DNA from: a virus
Strand: one strand, 5' to 3'
Virus record (IMG/VR): IMGVR_UViG_3300023108_000060
Location: 1 to 40,625 of that record
Length of the DNA: 40,625 nucleotides
Part shown: one piece after another, positions 24,615 through 32,766 of the stretch
How positions within the stretch are numbered: the stretch's first letter is position 1
Layout: the number at the start of each line of letters is the position of its first letter
Notes under the pieces: generated by a model
Databases searched by the model: none
Told to the model about the DNA's origin: nothing
What the model saw: only the letters and a program-made list of their open reading frames with translations
Translations under genes and position numbers: made by a program

Positions 24615-26298
24615 ACTTGTACTCGCTGTCAAGCTGACATCTGAAGTTGAAGTGTTGTTGGACATCTCGCATACACTGTTGAATAAGTCTGCCTGTTTCA
24701 TCTTCTTGACCTTCCTTTACTACTAACTGTACCTCATCGTGAATGAACGCTACAATCTGTGCGTCCAAGTTTGCTTCCTTGATAGCACGTGATATGTACA
24801 CGTACCATGTCTTACAGATTATAGCACCAGCACTCTGTAGTAAAGTGTTCAGTGCAGCATGGCTGTGTCGGATAGGAATGATACGTCCATCCAATCCTTT
24901 AATCCAACCACGCTCATCGGCTGCTGAAGATACAGCATCCTTAAGATACTTCAGGGCAGGTAGTTGTTTAAGAAACTTGTTCTTAATACGCTTACCTTCC
25001 TTTGCTCCCTTACCAATAATCTTACCAATCTTCTCATCACCTGCGCCATACAAAAATCCATATATGAATGTCTTTGCGTTGGAACGTGTGGGTAGACCAG
25101 CAGCTTCTTGGTTTGTGGTATGCACATCACCACTAACTACCTCATGTGAGTAAGACCCATCATCGTAAGCAGCCATGTAATGAGCAAGGCAGCGCAACTC
25201 CAACCCACTAGCATCAGCACCCAAGAGGGAATAACCTGAGGGTGCATGAAACAGAGACCTACACTCCTCACCAAATGGCGCACCCACGCTAGGAACTTGA
25301 GCCATGTTTGGGTTGCTGTGCGTACAGCGCGAAGTGACAGCACCCATGTGATTAACTCTTCCATGAAGTCTTCCTTCCTTCTCCATCTTGAGCCAAGCCT
25401 GTTTGCCTGTAGCTATCTGACCAATACGCTTATTTAGTAAGAGGTACTCATTGAGTAACTGTGCCTCAGGCATATCTATGTTAGCTAGTATATTCTCGTC
25501 TACCTTAGGCTCTCCTGTATTTGTAAAAGCCTCAGGCTTCCACCCTCTCTTCATCAGTCTATCTGCTATCTGCTGACGTGATGCTGGATTGAATGGAATA
25601 GTCTTAGTCTTAGTCTTGAGTTCTACAATCGTAGGCTCAAAGGTATCCTGTAATTCCTGTTCAATGTCCTGTCTACGCTGCGCCAGTTCTGCGTACAGTT
25701 TCTGTGCAGTAGCTGCATCAAAGGGGAATCCATATTCCTGTTGCTCCAACAACAGAGTATGTAATTCTGTCTCTAAGTCAAGGGCATCTTGGCTAAAATT
25801 TTTTGCCAGAATTTTTTGATATAACTCAGATGTAACCTTCGTGTCTTGGACACAGTACTGTAACATCTCTGTGGTGTAAGTTCCAAAGTCCTGATTATCA
25901 CTACCGAAATCACCTTTTAATTCTCCTAGTCTGTATCCCCAAGCCTTCAGGCTATGACTACCTACCAGCTTCTGAGGGAAGTTAATCTTACTGACCAACT
26001 TAAAGTCTAATTCCTTTATGTCAGGCCAGATTGTCCTAGAGTATACCAAAGTGTCAAGAATCTGTTGTCCATCTTCCAACTCAAAACCATACAGCTTTTT
26101 CAATACTGCTAAGTCATAATCAATAATGTTATGACCTATCAACATCTCAGCACTGGCTAGATGAATCAACCCATCCTCAATACAAGTGGGGTCAAAGGCG
26201 TACACTTCGTTAGTATCTACATCTCTTGTTACAATGCACCACACCTGTGTTACATCATCCAAAAGATTATCTGCTTCAATATCAAATATAAGTTTCAT
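24586..26298 (-). CDS. DNA polymerase, family A, T7 gp5-like (570 aa)
   Basis: 3'-5' exonuclease domain: D6/E8 in FDIEAD, IGHNIIDYDLAVL (D60/D62), YCVQD (D152). Polymerase motifs: A at 360-368 (GADASGLEL, D362), B at 405-414 (RSNAKTFIYG), C at 518-522 (FIHDE, D521). Tyr413 in motif B agrees with T7 Tyr526, known for weak discrimination against dideoxynucleotides. T7 gp5 has 704 aa; this protein is shorter, in line with the compact forms of marine podoviruses. Ends overlapped by the putative endonuclease gene. Confidence 0.95.
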   Translation of the reverse strand: MKLIFDIEADNLLDDVTQVWCIVTRDVDTNEVYAFDPTCIEDGLIHLASAEMLIGHNIIDYDLAVLKKLYGFELEDGQQILDTLVYSRTIWPDIKELDFKLVSKINFPQKLVGSHSLKAWGYRLGELKGDFGSDNQDFGTYTTEMLQYCVQDTKVTSELYQKILAKNFSQDALDLETELHTLLLEQQEYGFPFDAATAQKLYAELAQRRQDIEQELQDTFEPTIVELKTKTKTIPFNPASRQQIADRLMKRGWKPEAFTNTGEPKVDENILANIDMPEAQLLNEYLLLNKRIGQIATGKQAWLKMEKEGRLHGRVNHMGAVTSRCTHSNPNMAQVPSVGAPFGEECRSLFHAPSGYSLLGADASGLELRCLAHYMAAYDDGSYSHEVVSGDVHTTNQEAAGLPTRSNAKTFIYGFLYGAGDEKIGKIIGKGAKEGKRIKNKFLKQLPALKYLKDAVSSAADERGWIKGLDGRIIPIRHSHAALNTLLQSAGAIICKTWYVYISRAIKEANLDAQIVAFIHDEVQLVVKEGQEDETGRLIQQCMRDVQQHFNFRCQLDSEYKYGRNWADTH

Positions 26299-26320
26299 GC
26301 TCTGTCTCCGCAGTAGCTAG

Positions 26321-27931
26321 TTAAAATTCTATGTCATCCTCATCTTCATCAAAGATTGTCTCAGTCATACGTCCAGTATCTGAACTGTATAACAGTGAAC
26401 AACATAGTCCTGTCTCACCAGACCACCTGTTCTTCAGAACTCTAACGTGGCTGATGTGAGGATTGTCCTTGTCCTGTTGGTCACGCTCTAATCCAATCAC
26501 CATATCTGATAACTGTCCTATTGCTGCTGACCCACGTAATTGTGACAAGCTAGTTTGTGCGCCATCCTCATGTCCTCTGTCACCAGAGGGACGCTTCAAG
26601 TGTGACACAAGTATCATACCACAGTTAAGTTCCTCAACTAAGGCACGTAGTCGTGTCATTGTATTATCAATTAGTCTCCTCTCATCTCCACCCTCAAGAC
26701 CACTGACTACGATACTAATGTGGTCAAGGATAATGTACTCACATCCACAACCATGCACTAAGTATCTTATCTTGTCAAGTAGATTATCGCTATCAGTAGA
26801 ACCCCAATGGTCATAAAGATATACTCTACCAGTTCCAAGTGTAGCATTGAAAGCATTTCTCATCTCCTCTTCAGGTACGTCATTAGACTGTAGATGTAGA
26901 GGCTTGTTCATCTCAATGGACATCAAGCCTAAGGCAGTACGCTTCACGCTCTCCTCAAGAGCAATGTAACCCAGTGTCTTACCATGCCTGATAAGGTTAT
27001 GTGCAAACTCACGTGCGAGTTGTGACTTACCAATGCCAGAGCCAGCAGTTACTGTGGTTATCTCACCCATGCGACAGCCACCTGTCTTCTCTTGCATACC
27101 TATGTATGGGTATGGAACAGAGTCTCTGCTGTCATCTTCAGTAATGATATCCCACGTATCAGTACCAGCTACGATACCATCGGGACGATAAGTTCTAGCT
27201 TCCCATACAGCATCAATGAGTTCCTTAACTCTACCTGCCTGTAACATTTCATTAGCATCTTTAAGTGGTAGAGATGCTATCTTACATTTGTTAGGTGGTA
27301 GTACAGAAGCACATTCTTTAGCTGCCTTCTGCCCTGCCTCATCCATATCAAACATGAGTATAACATACTCGTATTTGGATAGCCATTCAATAGCTTTACC
27401 TACTGCTTTCTTAGCAGAGGTACTGCCAGAAGGTAGTGAAACGACAGGCCACTTGTGGTCTTGTACTTGCGATAGAGATAGTGCATCTAGTTCACCCTCA
27501 ACTATGGTAATGAACCTACCACCATGACCATCACGCCATAGATGCTCACCAAACAGTGAGACATCCTTAAGATTTCCTATAACAGAGAAGTCCTTATTAA
27601 CAAAGCGTATCTTCTGTGCCTTTAGTTCTCTTCCTCTGTTCCTATAATTAGCAACCTGAACCTTCTGTCCTCTATAGTCAGCAACACCATACCCCCAAAA
27701 CTCACAGGTCTTCTGCGTGATACCACGCTTGGGTAAATCCCTGTACTCTACATCTAGGAATATAGTATCGTGTGTCTCTAACTTTGCCATCACTTCCTCA
27801 GTTGTATCTGGTGGTGTTAGTGTCTGACAAGAGAAGCAGTAGCGTTTACCAGTGCTATACAAAGCGTTGGCATCGCTACTGCCACAGTGAGGACAGGCTT
27901 CATGCCTGATAAACTCACCATCCTCAATCAT
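26321..27931 (-). CDS. Primase-helicase, T7 gp4-like (536 aa)
   Basis: Zinc-binding primase domain with C13/C16/C32/C35. TOPRIM-type catalytic part: VEGELDALSL (E145) and FDMDEAG (D195, D197). DnaB-type helicase domain with Walker A TAGSGIGKS (K302), LEES near 326, and YIILDHISIVVSG as Walker B. T7 gp4 has 566 aa. Acts as hexamer at the fork, making primers and unwinding DNA. Acidic C-terminus (IFDEDEDDIEF) resembles the T7 gp4 tail that contacts polymerase. Starts inside the last codons of the 85-aa gene. Confidence 0.95.
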   Translation of the reverse strand: MIEDGEFIRHEACPHCGSSDANALYSTGKRYCFSCQTLTPPDTTEEVMAKLETHDTIFLDVEYRDLPKRGITQKTCEFWGYGVADYRGQKVQVANYRNRGRELKAQKIRFVNKDFSVIGNLKDVSLFGEHLWRDGHGGRFITIVEGELDALSLSQVQDHKWPVVSLPSGSTSAKKAVGKAIEWLSKYEYVILMFDMDEAGQKAAKECASVLPPNKCKIASLPLKDANEMLQAGRVKELIDAVWEARTYRPDGIVAGTDTWDIITEDDSRDSVPYPYIGMQEKTGGCRMGEITTVTAGSGIGKSQLAREFAHNLIRHGKTLGYIALEESVKRTALGLMSIEMNKPLHLQSNDVPEEEMRNAFNATLGTGRVYLYDHWGSTDSDNLLDKIRYLVHGCGCEYIILDHISIVVSGLEGGDERRLIDNTMTRLRALVEELNCGMILVSHLKRPSGDRGHEDGAQTSLSQLRGSAAIGQLSDMVIGLERDQQDKDNPHISHVRVLKNRWSGETGLCCSLLYSSDTGRMTETIFDEDEDDIEF

Positions 27932-28181
27932 CTACTTGATTATCCTCTGCCTCTTCTAGTATGTCTAGCATAGTCGCTAGTCCTCTACGTATCCACCTCA
28001 TTACTTCAGGTGGGTACTTGTCCTCATCCTGTATCATCATGTATGCCATGTCATCATAGTCTACGTGTTCAACTACCTCTGCCTCATCTACATAGACAGA
28101 GATACGCAGACCATCCTTATTGAACTCAGCTTGGACATCAATCTCAGATACAATCTCTTCTGTAATATCTACGATACTCAT
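27924..28181 (-). CDS. Hypothetical acidic protein (85 aa)
   Basis: ATG at 28181 (MSIVDITEEIVSEIDVQAEF) overlaps the endonuclease stop as ATGA. Strongly acidic, no known motif, a likely helix at the C-terminal half (EVMRWIRRGLATMLDILEEA). Conserved placement between endonuclease I and primase suggests a replication-time role, but function is unknown. Confidence 0.65.
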   Translation of the reverse strand: MSIVDITEEIVSEIDVQAEFNKDGLRISVYVDEAEVVEHVDYDDMAYMMIQDEDKYPPEVMRWIRRGLATMLDILEEAEDNQVDD

Positions 28182-28537
28182 AACCAATCCTCAGGTATAG
28201 TTCCTTCACTATAGACAAAGCCATTACGCTCTGCCCACTCAGCGCAGGTCATCTTTGACCCATCCTTTCTTTTCTTAGCACCCTGTATAGTAGCGTCTGC
28301 CTTCTGGAATACAAACCTGATGTCCAACTCTGGATGCTGTGCCTTGACAGCCTTCATCTTTCGTTGTGCATCCTGTCTGAAGTATCCCTTCAACTCTACA
28401 TACATAGTGCCAAGCTTTAAGTCAGGTACGTAGTGACGCTCCACATAGTAGGCCAACTTCTCTGGCTCATACATATATGGAACATCACGCACGTTCAGGT
28501 CATCAATGACCCTCTCCTCAAAAGTCCCCTTCGGCAT
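28178..28537 (-). CDS. Endonuclease I (Holliday junction resolvase), T7 gp3-like (119 aa)
   Basis: ATG at 28537 (MPKGTFEERVIDDLNV), inside the end of the SSB gene. Catalytic set of T7 endonuclease I is present: E7/E8 in FEERV, D39 in VPDLKL, E48 and K50 in VELKG. AQHPELDIRFVFQ near 66-78 is nearly identical to the T7 stretch. T7 gp3 has 149 aa. Resolves branched DNA before packaging and breaks host DNA. Start further upstream is unlikely since it would run deep into the SSB gene. Confidence 0.93.
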   Translation of the reverse strand: MPKGTFEERVIDDLNVRDVPYMYEPEKLAYYVERHYVPDLKLGTMYVELKGYFRQDAQRKMKAVKAQHPELDIRFVFQKADATIQGAKKRKDGSKMTCAEWAERNGFVYSEGTIPEDWL

Positions 28538-29123
28538 CAGCAGCATCACCAAAGATATCAGAGGCATCATCCTTTGCTACTGCCTGAGTAACAAACCCAT
28601 CCTCTTCATCAAAGAGATTGGACGCACCCTGATATTCAACAAGGTCAATCACCTGCACACCCTTCAAGCGTAGGCTAACACCTGCTTGTTTGTTTGATGG
28701 CATATAGTATGGCGAGGCATCTAGTGCAACCTTTACAATAGAACCATTACCAATCAGGGTGGACTTGTCCAGTGGTGTACGCTTTGCATCAACAACCATT
28801 GGCTTTTGTGTGAAGGACTTACCATCACGTGTAGTACCACCAGCTTTCATCTTAACCTTGAAGAGAATATCACCAGTTGGATTACCCTCTTCATCATACT
28901 CAGTTTCGTATGGGGTACGTGTGGACAGGGAAGCTTTTAGTTGTGGCTTCTCCTTGACTAGCTTGGTTGTATACTCGCTGAGTATTGTATCAAACTGTTC
29001 ACACACTTGTGCTGCTTCTTCTTCAGGGATGGACACATTAATTGAGTACACTCCTTCAGGATTAAACTTAGTATCTGGTTGAAACACCTTCGCCCAAGTT
29101 GCTTTGCCTTTTAATATAACCAT
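28518..29123 (-). CDS. Single-stranded DNA-binding protein, T7 gp2.5-like (201 aa)
   Basis: Position after the RNA polymerase and before endonuclease I, size (T7 gp2.5 is 232 aa) and architecture fit gp2.5: an OB-fold region with KGKATWAKVFQPDTKFN at the start, IVKVALDASPYYMPSNK near 130, GVSLRLKGVQVIDLVEY, then an acidic tail ending DAADAEGDF. The acidic tail with a terminal Phe is the T7 signature that contacts polymerase and helicase. First gene behind the phi1.1-type promoter. ATG has GGAG seven bases upstream. Confidence 0.88.
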   Translation of the reverse strand: MVILKGKATWAKVFQPDTKFNPEGVYSINVSIPEEEAAQVCEQFDTILSEYTTKLVKEKPQLKASLSTRTPYETEYDEEGNPTGDILFKVKMKAGGTTRDGKSFTQKPMVVDAKRTPLDKSTLIGNGSIVKVALDASPYYMPSNKQAGVSLRLKGVQVIDLVEYQGASNLFDEEDGFVTQAVAKDDASDIFGDAADAEGDF

Positions 29124-29156
29124 GTATTTTCTCCATAAAATTTTACGTATGGCATA

Positions 29157-29170
29157 GATGTAACTTTAGA
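29157..29170 (-). promoter_or_regulatory. Putative phage RNA polymerase promoter (phi1.1 position)
   Basis: Minus-strand TCTAAAGTTACATC, then TATGCC, one base behind the RNA polymerase stop codon and 33 bases before the SSB start. T7 places its first class II promoters right after gene 1. The flanking bases (TTCTAAAGTTACATCTATGC) are almost the same as those of the inverted copy at 31620-31633. Confidence 0.72.
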
Positions 29171-29171
29171 A

Positions 29172-30821
29172 TTATGCAAAGAAATAATCTGACTTAAGTA
29201 CATTGCGTAAGTCCAAGTTACCTTTACTAGGTGGCAGAGGTATATCCTCTGTACCTATAGTTTTTATAGCATGGTCTCTCAACTCTGTCAAGACATCATG
29301 CTCCTCGTACATATTAACAAACTCTTCCCTCAGTATCTCAGACATCTTAGGCATGAGTGGTGAGTGTGTACCATAACTGTCATGCACCATTGCGAAGTCC
29401 TCAATGTTTTGTTCAGCACATCTGTTAATAGTCTTGGTCATAGCAGCAGCATCTAACGAGTGAATAAAGTTAGGGCTACTACCTAATCCAGTTCTCTGTT
29501 TGTTTACCTTGTTCTCAATCTCCTTTGGAAAAGATAGAGACACAGTGTTACCATTGATATGTGTCTTTATTCTCTTCTTCTCTAAGTCATGGTACTGCTG
29601 TAACACCAGCCATCCAGTAGGTGTTACCCATTCCATGTGCTTGTTGTGCTGTGCATATACATCAGCCACATCCTTAACATAATCCATTACCTTCCTTGCT
29701 GATGTAATCACATCCTCAATGGATGACCAGATGTGTTTGGATATGTAGGCACTAGCCTCAAACAAGTCATCACCAAATGGGTTGGGTGTACCTTCCTTAA
29801 TCTTATCCTGCATTGCCTCAACTATGTACTGCCTACAGGCATGACGTGTACCTGAGTAGGGTACAATCATAACAGGACGCTTGGCTAGTTTCCTGTCTAC
29901 ACCAAACTCAAGGCACAGTTTAGCAAGAGGGTTATCATCCTTCTGCATTGTGGCCTTTGCTTGTTCAGCTACCTGCGTGTAGATATCCTGAGGTAATTCA
30001 GATGGTATCAGGTTGGTAGCCAGACCACCACGCTCATCACGTAGGATAGCAGAGAGATGCTGAAGTCCATTGCAACTACCATCAGCAGATACAGGGAAGC
30101 GTGTCTCGTACCCCCAGCCATGCTTGAGTAGTCCAGCCATCTCATAGCACCAGCCTAGAAACTGGAAAGGTTTATCTGCCTCAGTCCAGACCAGACAATC
30201 GTATGGGTTGGATACTATCCTGTGTACCCACATCTCAGCGTAGTCCCAAGCCCAACGCTCACGCTCATCAAGTGTTACCTTGTCATTACCAAACAGGTTA
30301 GCACCATGAATACACAACCAACGTGCGTCATCCCAACTGTTGATGGGTAGTGCATAGCTAAACTCTAGTAGTGACTTGCTCCAATCGGCTGACTGAGGTG
30401 AGAGGAACGTACTACCTGCATACTTGCGTGACCTAAAGTCATTCTGCCACACATAGTAGAACCTATCATACCTGCTGTACTGTTCAGCAATCTGTAGGGT
30501 ACGCTCTACTTGTATACGCTTGCTCACACTGCGATTGTTTTCGGAGTAGATATGGCTTCGCTTGCGTGACCAATTACGAAACGCTACCTTCTCATCCTCA
30601 GTCAATTCTTCTTTCTTATTATCAAATGGGTAGGGTGGTAGAGGTAAGTCCTCTCTTGGTGGCAGCTTACCAATCTCTGCACCATTAGACCACAACTGAC
30701 GTACCACTTCAAGTACCTTTGTGTTGATACGCCACTCAGTTTGTTGCAGTGTATTGAGACACTGGTATTCCTCTGTTATATCACAGTCTCTTAATCTATT
30801 CAAGTGTTTTCTCAAACTCAT
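29172..30821 (-). CDS. RNA polymerase, T7 type, C-terminal catalytic polypeptide (549 aa)
   Basis: Carries palm, thumb and fingers of T7 RNA polymerase with all catalytic residues: D247 (ADGSCNG, T7 D537), K315 and Y322 (RKLAKRPVMIVPY, T7 K631 and Y639), D481 (MVHDSYG, T7 D812). It ends SKGNLDLRNVLKSDYFFA, very close to the T7 C-terminus. It lacks the first roughly 300 residues of T7 RNAP; these are in the preceding ORF. ATG at 30821 overlaps the upstream stop as ATGA and has GAGG five bases upstream, so separate, coupled translation is plausible. Alternatively a one-base sequencing error or recent frameshift splits one gene. Confidence 0.93.
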   Translation of the reverse strand: MSLRKHLNRLRDCDITEEYQCLNTLQQTEWRINTKVLEVVRQLWSNGAEIGKLPPREDLPLPPYPFDNKKEELTEDEKVAFRNWSRKRSHIYSENNRSVSKRIQVERTLQIAEQYSRYDRFYYVWQNDFRSRKYAGSTFLSPQSADWSKSLLEFSYALPINSWDDARWLCIHGANLFGNDKVTLDERERWAWDYAEMWVHRIVSNPYDCLVWTEADKPFQFLGWCYEMAGLLKHGWGYETRFPVSADGSCNGLQHLSAILRDERGGLATNLIPSELPQDIYTQVAEQAKATMQKDDNPLAKLCLEFGVDRKLAKRPVMIVPYSGTRHACRQYIVEAMQDKIKEGTPNPFGDDLFEASAYISKHIWSSIEDVITSARKVMDYVKDVADVYAQHNKHMEWVTPTGWLVLQQYHDLEKKRIKTHINGNTVSLSFPKEIENKVNKQRTGLGSSPNFIHSLDAAAMTKTINRCAEQNIEDFAMVHDSYGTHSPLMPKMSEILREEFVNMYEEHDVLTELRDHAIKTIGTEDIPLPPSKGNLDLRNVLKSDYFFA

Positions 30822-31636
30822 CTGCGCCTCACTATTGGTAGCTTATCTATCTCATGCCCATGATACCCACCACCTGTAACATCTGTCCAGTTCTTAGGTG
30901 GTATAACACATGGTAAGTATCTAGGTCTGGCTGTCTCCATGTAGCTATTGAAAGCAGCAATCCATTCCTTTGTCTCTTGTTCAGGTATAACGTAGGTAGT
31001 CTTGCGCTTTCTCTCAGACTGCTGAGTGTGTAGCTTGACGATGCCTGTCTCTCTGATAATGATGTCCACCATCTTGAAGCCTACGTGTACACGTTCTGAC
31101 TTATCCCATGCTGTATCCTGTCCATCCTTATTCATCTTGTGGGTAAGGCCATAGCGTCTAGCACCATAGGCTTTCTTCATTGCTTCCTTGATTGTGTTCT
31201 TAGCTATGTCACCATCATCAGCTATCCATCTGTCTAGTCTGTCTTGTATTTCTATTGACCCACCAATAGACCTAGCTATGAACAGCAGTGTGTTCTTTCT
31301 ACTGAGACCATCAATCAGTGTGACCAGTGATAGGTATGCTACCTGCTCTGCATCCATGTGATTGATACGCTTCCATGCTATATCTCTTGATGTGTTTGTT
31401 GGGTTGGACAACCACTCAGTTATACCATTGGATACATCAGCCACTAGCCTAGCTATGATAGCCCTGCCATGTGCAGTACGTGCTTCCTTGCCAGCCTCTA
31501 TGGACTTGTCTCTCTCTTTACGAAAGCGAGTAATCCCACCTGTTATCATGTCTGTTTCTAATTCTAATTGGTGGTCAATTAGTTCTTGGTCTGTGATAGC
31601 AAAGCCATCGCTGGTTGTTTCTAAAGTTACATCCAT
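30818..31636 (-). CDS. RNA polymerase, T7 type, N-terminal polypeptide (272 aa)
   Basis: Matches the N-terminal, promoter-binding domain of T7 RNAP: MDAEQVAYLSLVTLIDGLS near 93, VHVGFKMVDIIIRETGIVKL near 185 (T7 IHVGVRCIEMLIESTGMVSL), and CVIPPKNWTDVTGGGYHG near 248. It stops with TGA a few residues later (LPIVRRR), where T7 continues LALVRTHSKK. The catalytic part follows in the -1 frame. Start ATG 31636 has AAAGGGGG upstream. The first codons (ATG GAT GTA ACT TTA GAA) are the reverse complement of the phage promoter motif, see separate entry. Confidence 0.9.
   Translation of the reverse strand: MDVTLETTSDGFAITDQELIDHQLELETDMITGGITRFRKERDKSIEAGKEARTAHGRAIIARLVADVSNGITEWLSNPTNTSRDIAWKRINHMDAEQVAYLSLVTLIDGLSRKNTLLFIARSIGGSIEIQDRLDRWIADDGDIAKNTIKEAMKKAYGARRYGLTHKMNKDGQDTAWDKSERVHVGFKMVDIIIRETGIVKLHTQQSERKRKTTYVIPEQETKEWIAAFNSYMETARPRYLPCVIPPKNWTDVTGGGYHGHEIDKLPIVRRR
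31620..31633 (+). promoter_or_regulatory. Inverted copy of the phage promoter motif over the RNA polymerase start
   Basis: Plus-strand TCTAAAGTTACATC, identical to the copies at 29157 and 36145 but pointing against all genes, just inside the RNA polymerase coding start. If active, transcripts would run antisense through the early region. It could serve polymerase autoregulation. Activity is inferred from identity only. Confidence 0.55.
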
Positions 31637-31691
31637 GCCAGTACCCCCTTTGAAACTAACTATATTATTACTAAGGTATACTAGAGTATAC
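31620..31691 (+). repeat. Left arm of a long inverted repeat (element A)
   Basis: Motif TCTAAAGTTACATC (31620-31633), 10 bases, a 21-base block beginning CCCCCTTTGAAACTAACTAT (31644-31664), 11 bases, then palindrome GTATACT-AG-AGTATAC (31676-31691). The right arm at 36158-36079 has the same motif, the same 10-base spacing, the identical 21-base block and its own palindrome of different sequence. The arms point towards each other across the early genes. Confidence 0.8.
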
Positions 31692-31836
31692 TAAACATAC
31701 CTGCTACACCTATCACCAGTACACCTGCTAACATAACTATTGTGAATGGTATACTAATATCTTTGTGATTATTATACACACCATACAATGTAGTACCTAT
31801 CATACAAAGTATCCAACCTGTTAGTACTACAGTCAT
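31681..31836 (-). CDS. Small membrane protein with two transmembrane helices (51 aa)
   Basis: ATG at 31836 overlaps the upstream stop as ATGA. Hydrophobic segments TVVLTGWILCMIGTTLYGVY (about 2-21) and FTIVMLAGVLVIGVAGMFSI (about 31-50) joined by a short polar loop NNHKDISIP. Last early gene before the RNA polymerase. Its stop falls in the palindrome of the inverted repeat. Function unknown. Such small early membrane proteins often alter host physiology. Confidence 0.65.
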   Translation of the reverse strand: MTVVLTGWILCMIGTTLYGVYNNHKDISIPFTIVMLAGVLVIGVAGMFSIL

Positions 31837-32018
31837 ACCACTTCACCATAGTTCTGTAACATAAAGGTTTCATAAGGTGTATCTTGTACTACATCAGGCT
31901 CAGTAGTCCATTCAGCATAGCAGTTATGACAGTAACATTCAACCTTATGGTCTACTGCATACAACTTCTCAGCTTCACCTGAGTTACAGTATGGACATCT
32001 AGTGTATCCCAAACTCAT
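31833..32018 (-). CDS. Zinc-ribbon early protein (61 aa)
   Basis: Two cysteine pairs: RCPYCNSGEAEKLYAVD (C8, C11) and VECYCHNCYAEW (C28/C30, C33) form a likely zinc ribbon, a frequent fold in small phage proteins acting on transcription or replication complexes. AAGGAG eight bases before ATG 32018. Overlaps upstream gene by 20 bases. Specific target unknown. Confidence 0.7.
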   Translation of the reverse strand: MSLGYTRCPYCNSGEAEKLYAVDHKVECYCHNCYAEWTTEPDVVQDTPYETFMLQNYGEVV

Positions 32019-32181
32019 TCCACTTCTCCTTGTTTCTCATCTTGTTTCCATCCTCAAACCCATGCTTGTACTTGATGTGGTACTGAGGCTGCTTGTCCTT
32101 GTTGTACTCATTGATGTACCCAATACCATGATAGGCATTGTGGTATCCCATTACATACGCATCATCATACTTGTTTCTCAT
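31999..32181 (-). CDS. Hypothetical early protein (60 aa)
   Basis: ATG at 32181 (MRNKYDDAYVMGYHNAYHGI) with AAGGAG five bases upstream; overlaps the previous stop as ATGA. Rich in Tyr, Asn, His and Lys, with YVMGYHNAYHG and YKHGFEDGNKM pointing to a small helical protein with repeated aromatic-Gly pattern. No function known to me. Confidence 0.6.
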   Translation of the reverse strand: MRNKYDDAYVMGYHNAYHGIGYINEYNKDKQPQYHIKYKHGFEDGNKMRNKEKWNEFGIH

Positions 32182-32666
32182 ACTGTCTCCTTCCACCACG
32201 TTGGTGTGTCGCTGTAGTTCCAGACTGCAAACTCAGACTTCTCGCCTATGTAGTATGCACGATAGGCATCTACTGAACAGTCAGTCTTGTATTGGTCAGG
32301 CATACACTGTGGTGGTTGAGTGAAGCCTTCGTCTGGTATGTTCTCTGGTAGTACTGCAAGACTGTCAAGCAATCTCATGGTCTTGTGTATCTTACCATAT
32401 CTTAGTGTGTAATTCTTGCACAGATAGAACAGCAAGTCAAGTGTCCACTTGTAATGGTCAGCACTAGCACGTACCCATACAGTAGATGGATGGTTGATGT
32501 GCGTACACTTATACAAGTCTACATAGTCTGCCCATTCATCCCCATCTAGTACCCTGTGTGCAGTACTGAGTAGCTGTGCTGTCTCAAGTATCATCTTGAC
32601 TACGTGCTTGTCGCAGTGCATCTCTGCTGCTTCCTCTGCTATCTCGCTCAGATAAAATATGTTCAT
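32178..32666 (-). CDS. Conserved phage protein of unknown function (162 aa)
   Basis: Contains MHCDKHVVKMILETAQLLST near residue 16 and WVRASADHYKWTLDLLFYLC near 64, followed by YTLRYGKIHK. I recognise this as a widespread phage protein family with a helical core and conserved His/Lys residues. Some annotations compare it to pyrimidine-dimer glycosylases, which I cannot confirm from the sequence. Begins inside the 60-aa gene upstream by 83 bases. Confidence 0.72.
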   Translation of the reverse strand: MNIFYLSEIAEEAAEMHCDKHVVKMILETAQLLSTAHRVLDGDEWADYVDLYKCTHINHPSTVWVRASADHYKWTLDLLFYLCKNYTLRYGKIHKTMRLLDSLAVLPENIPDEGFTQPPQCMPDQYKTDCSVDAYRAYYIGEKSEFAVWNYSDTPTWWKETV

Positions 32667-32766
32667 GCCTGTCCCTCTTCCTGTTGTACTTCTTCTTATC
32701 TGGTACGTACTGTGTCCTACGTCTGCTCTGTAGCAGTGCCTTTGCTACTGGATTTATCTTTGTCAT
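32584..32766 (-). CDS. Small very basic protein (60 aa)
   Basis: ATG at 32766 (MTKINPVAKALLQSRRRTQY) continuing VPDKKKYNRKRDRHE. Strong positive charge suggests nucleic-acid or ribosome binding. The TKINPVAKALL...VPDKKKYNRK pattern is common among marine podo- and myoviruses. It overlaps genes on both sides by 50-83 bases, unusual even in this dense region, so either its C-terminal part is expendable or the neighbour starts later. Confidence 0.6.
   Translation of the reverse strand: MTKINPVAKALLQSRRRTQYVPDKKKYNRKRDRHEHILSERDSRGSSRDALRQARSQDDT

Noticed and set aside
24743-25153. Long plus-strand frame opposite the DNA polymerase
   Set aside because: It is antisense to conserved polymerase motifs; no ribosome site or recognisable protein. 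Shadow frame.
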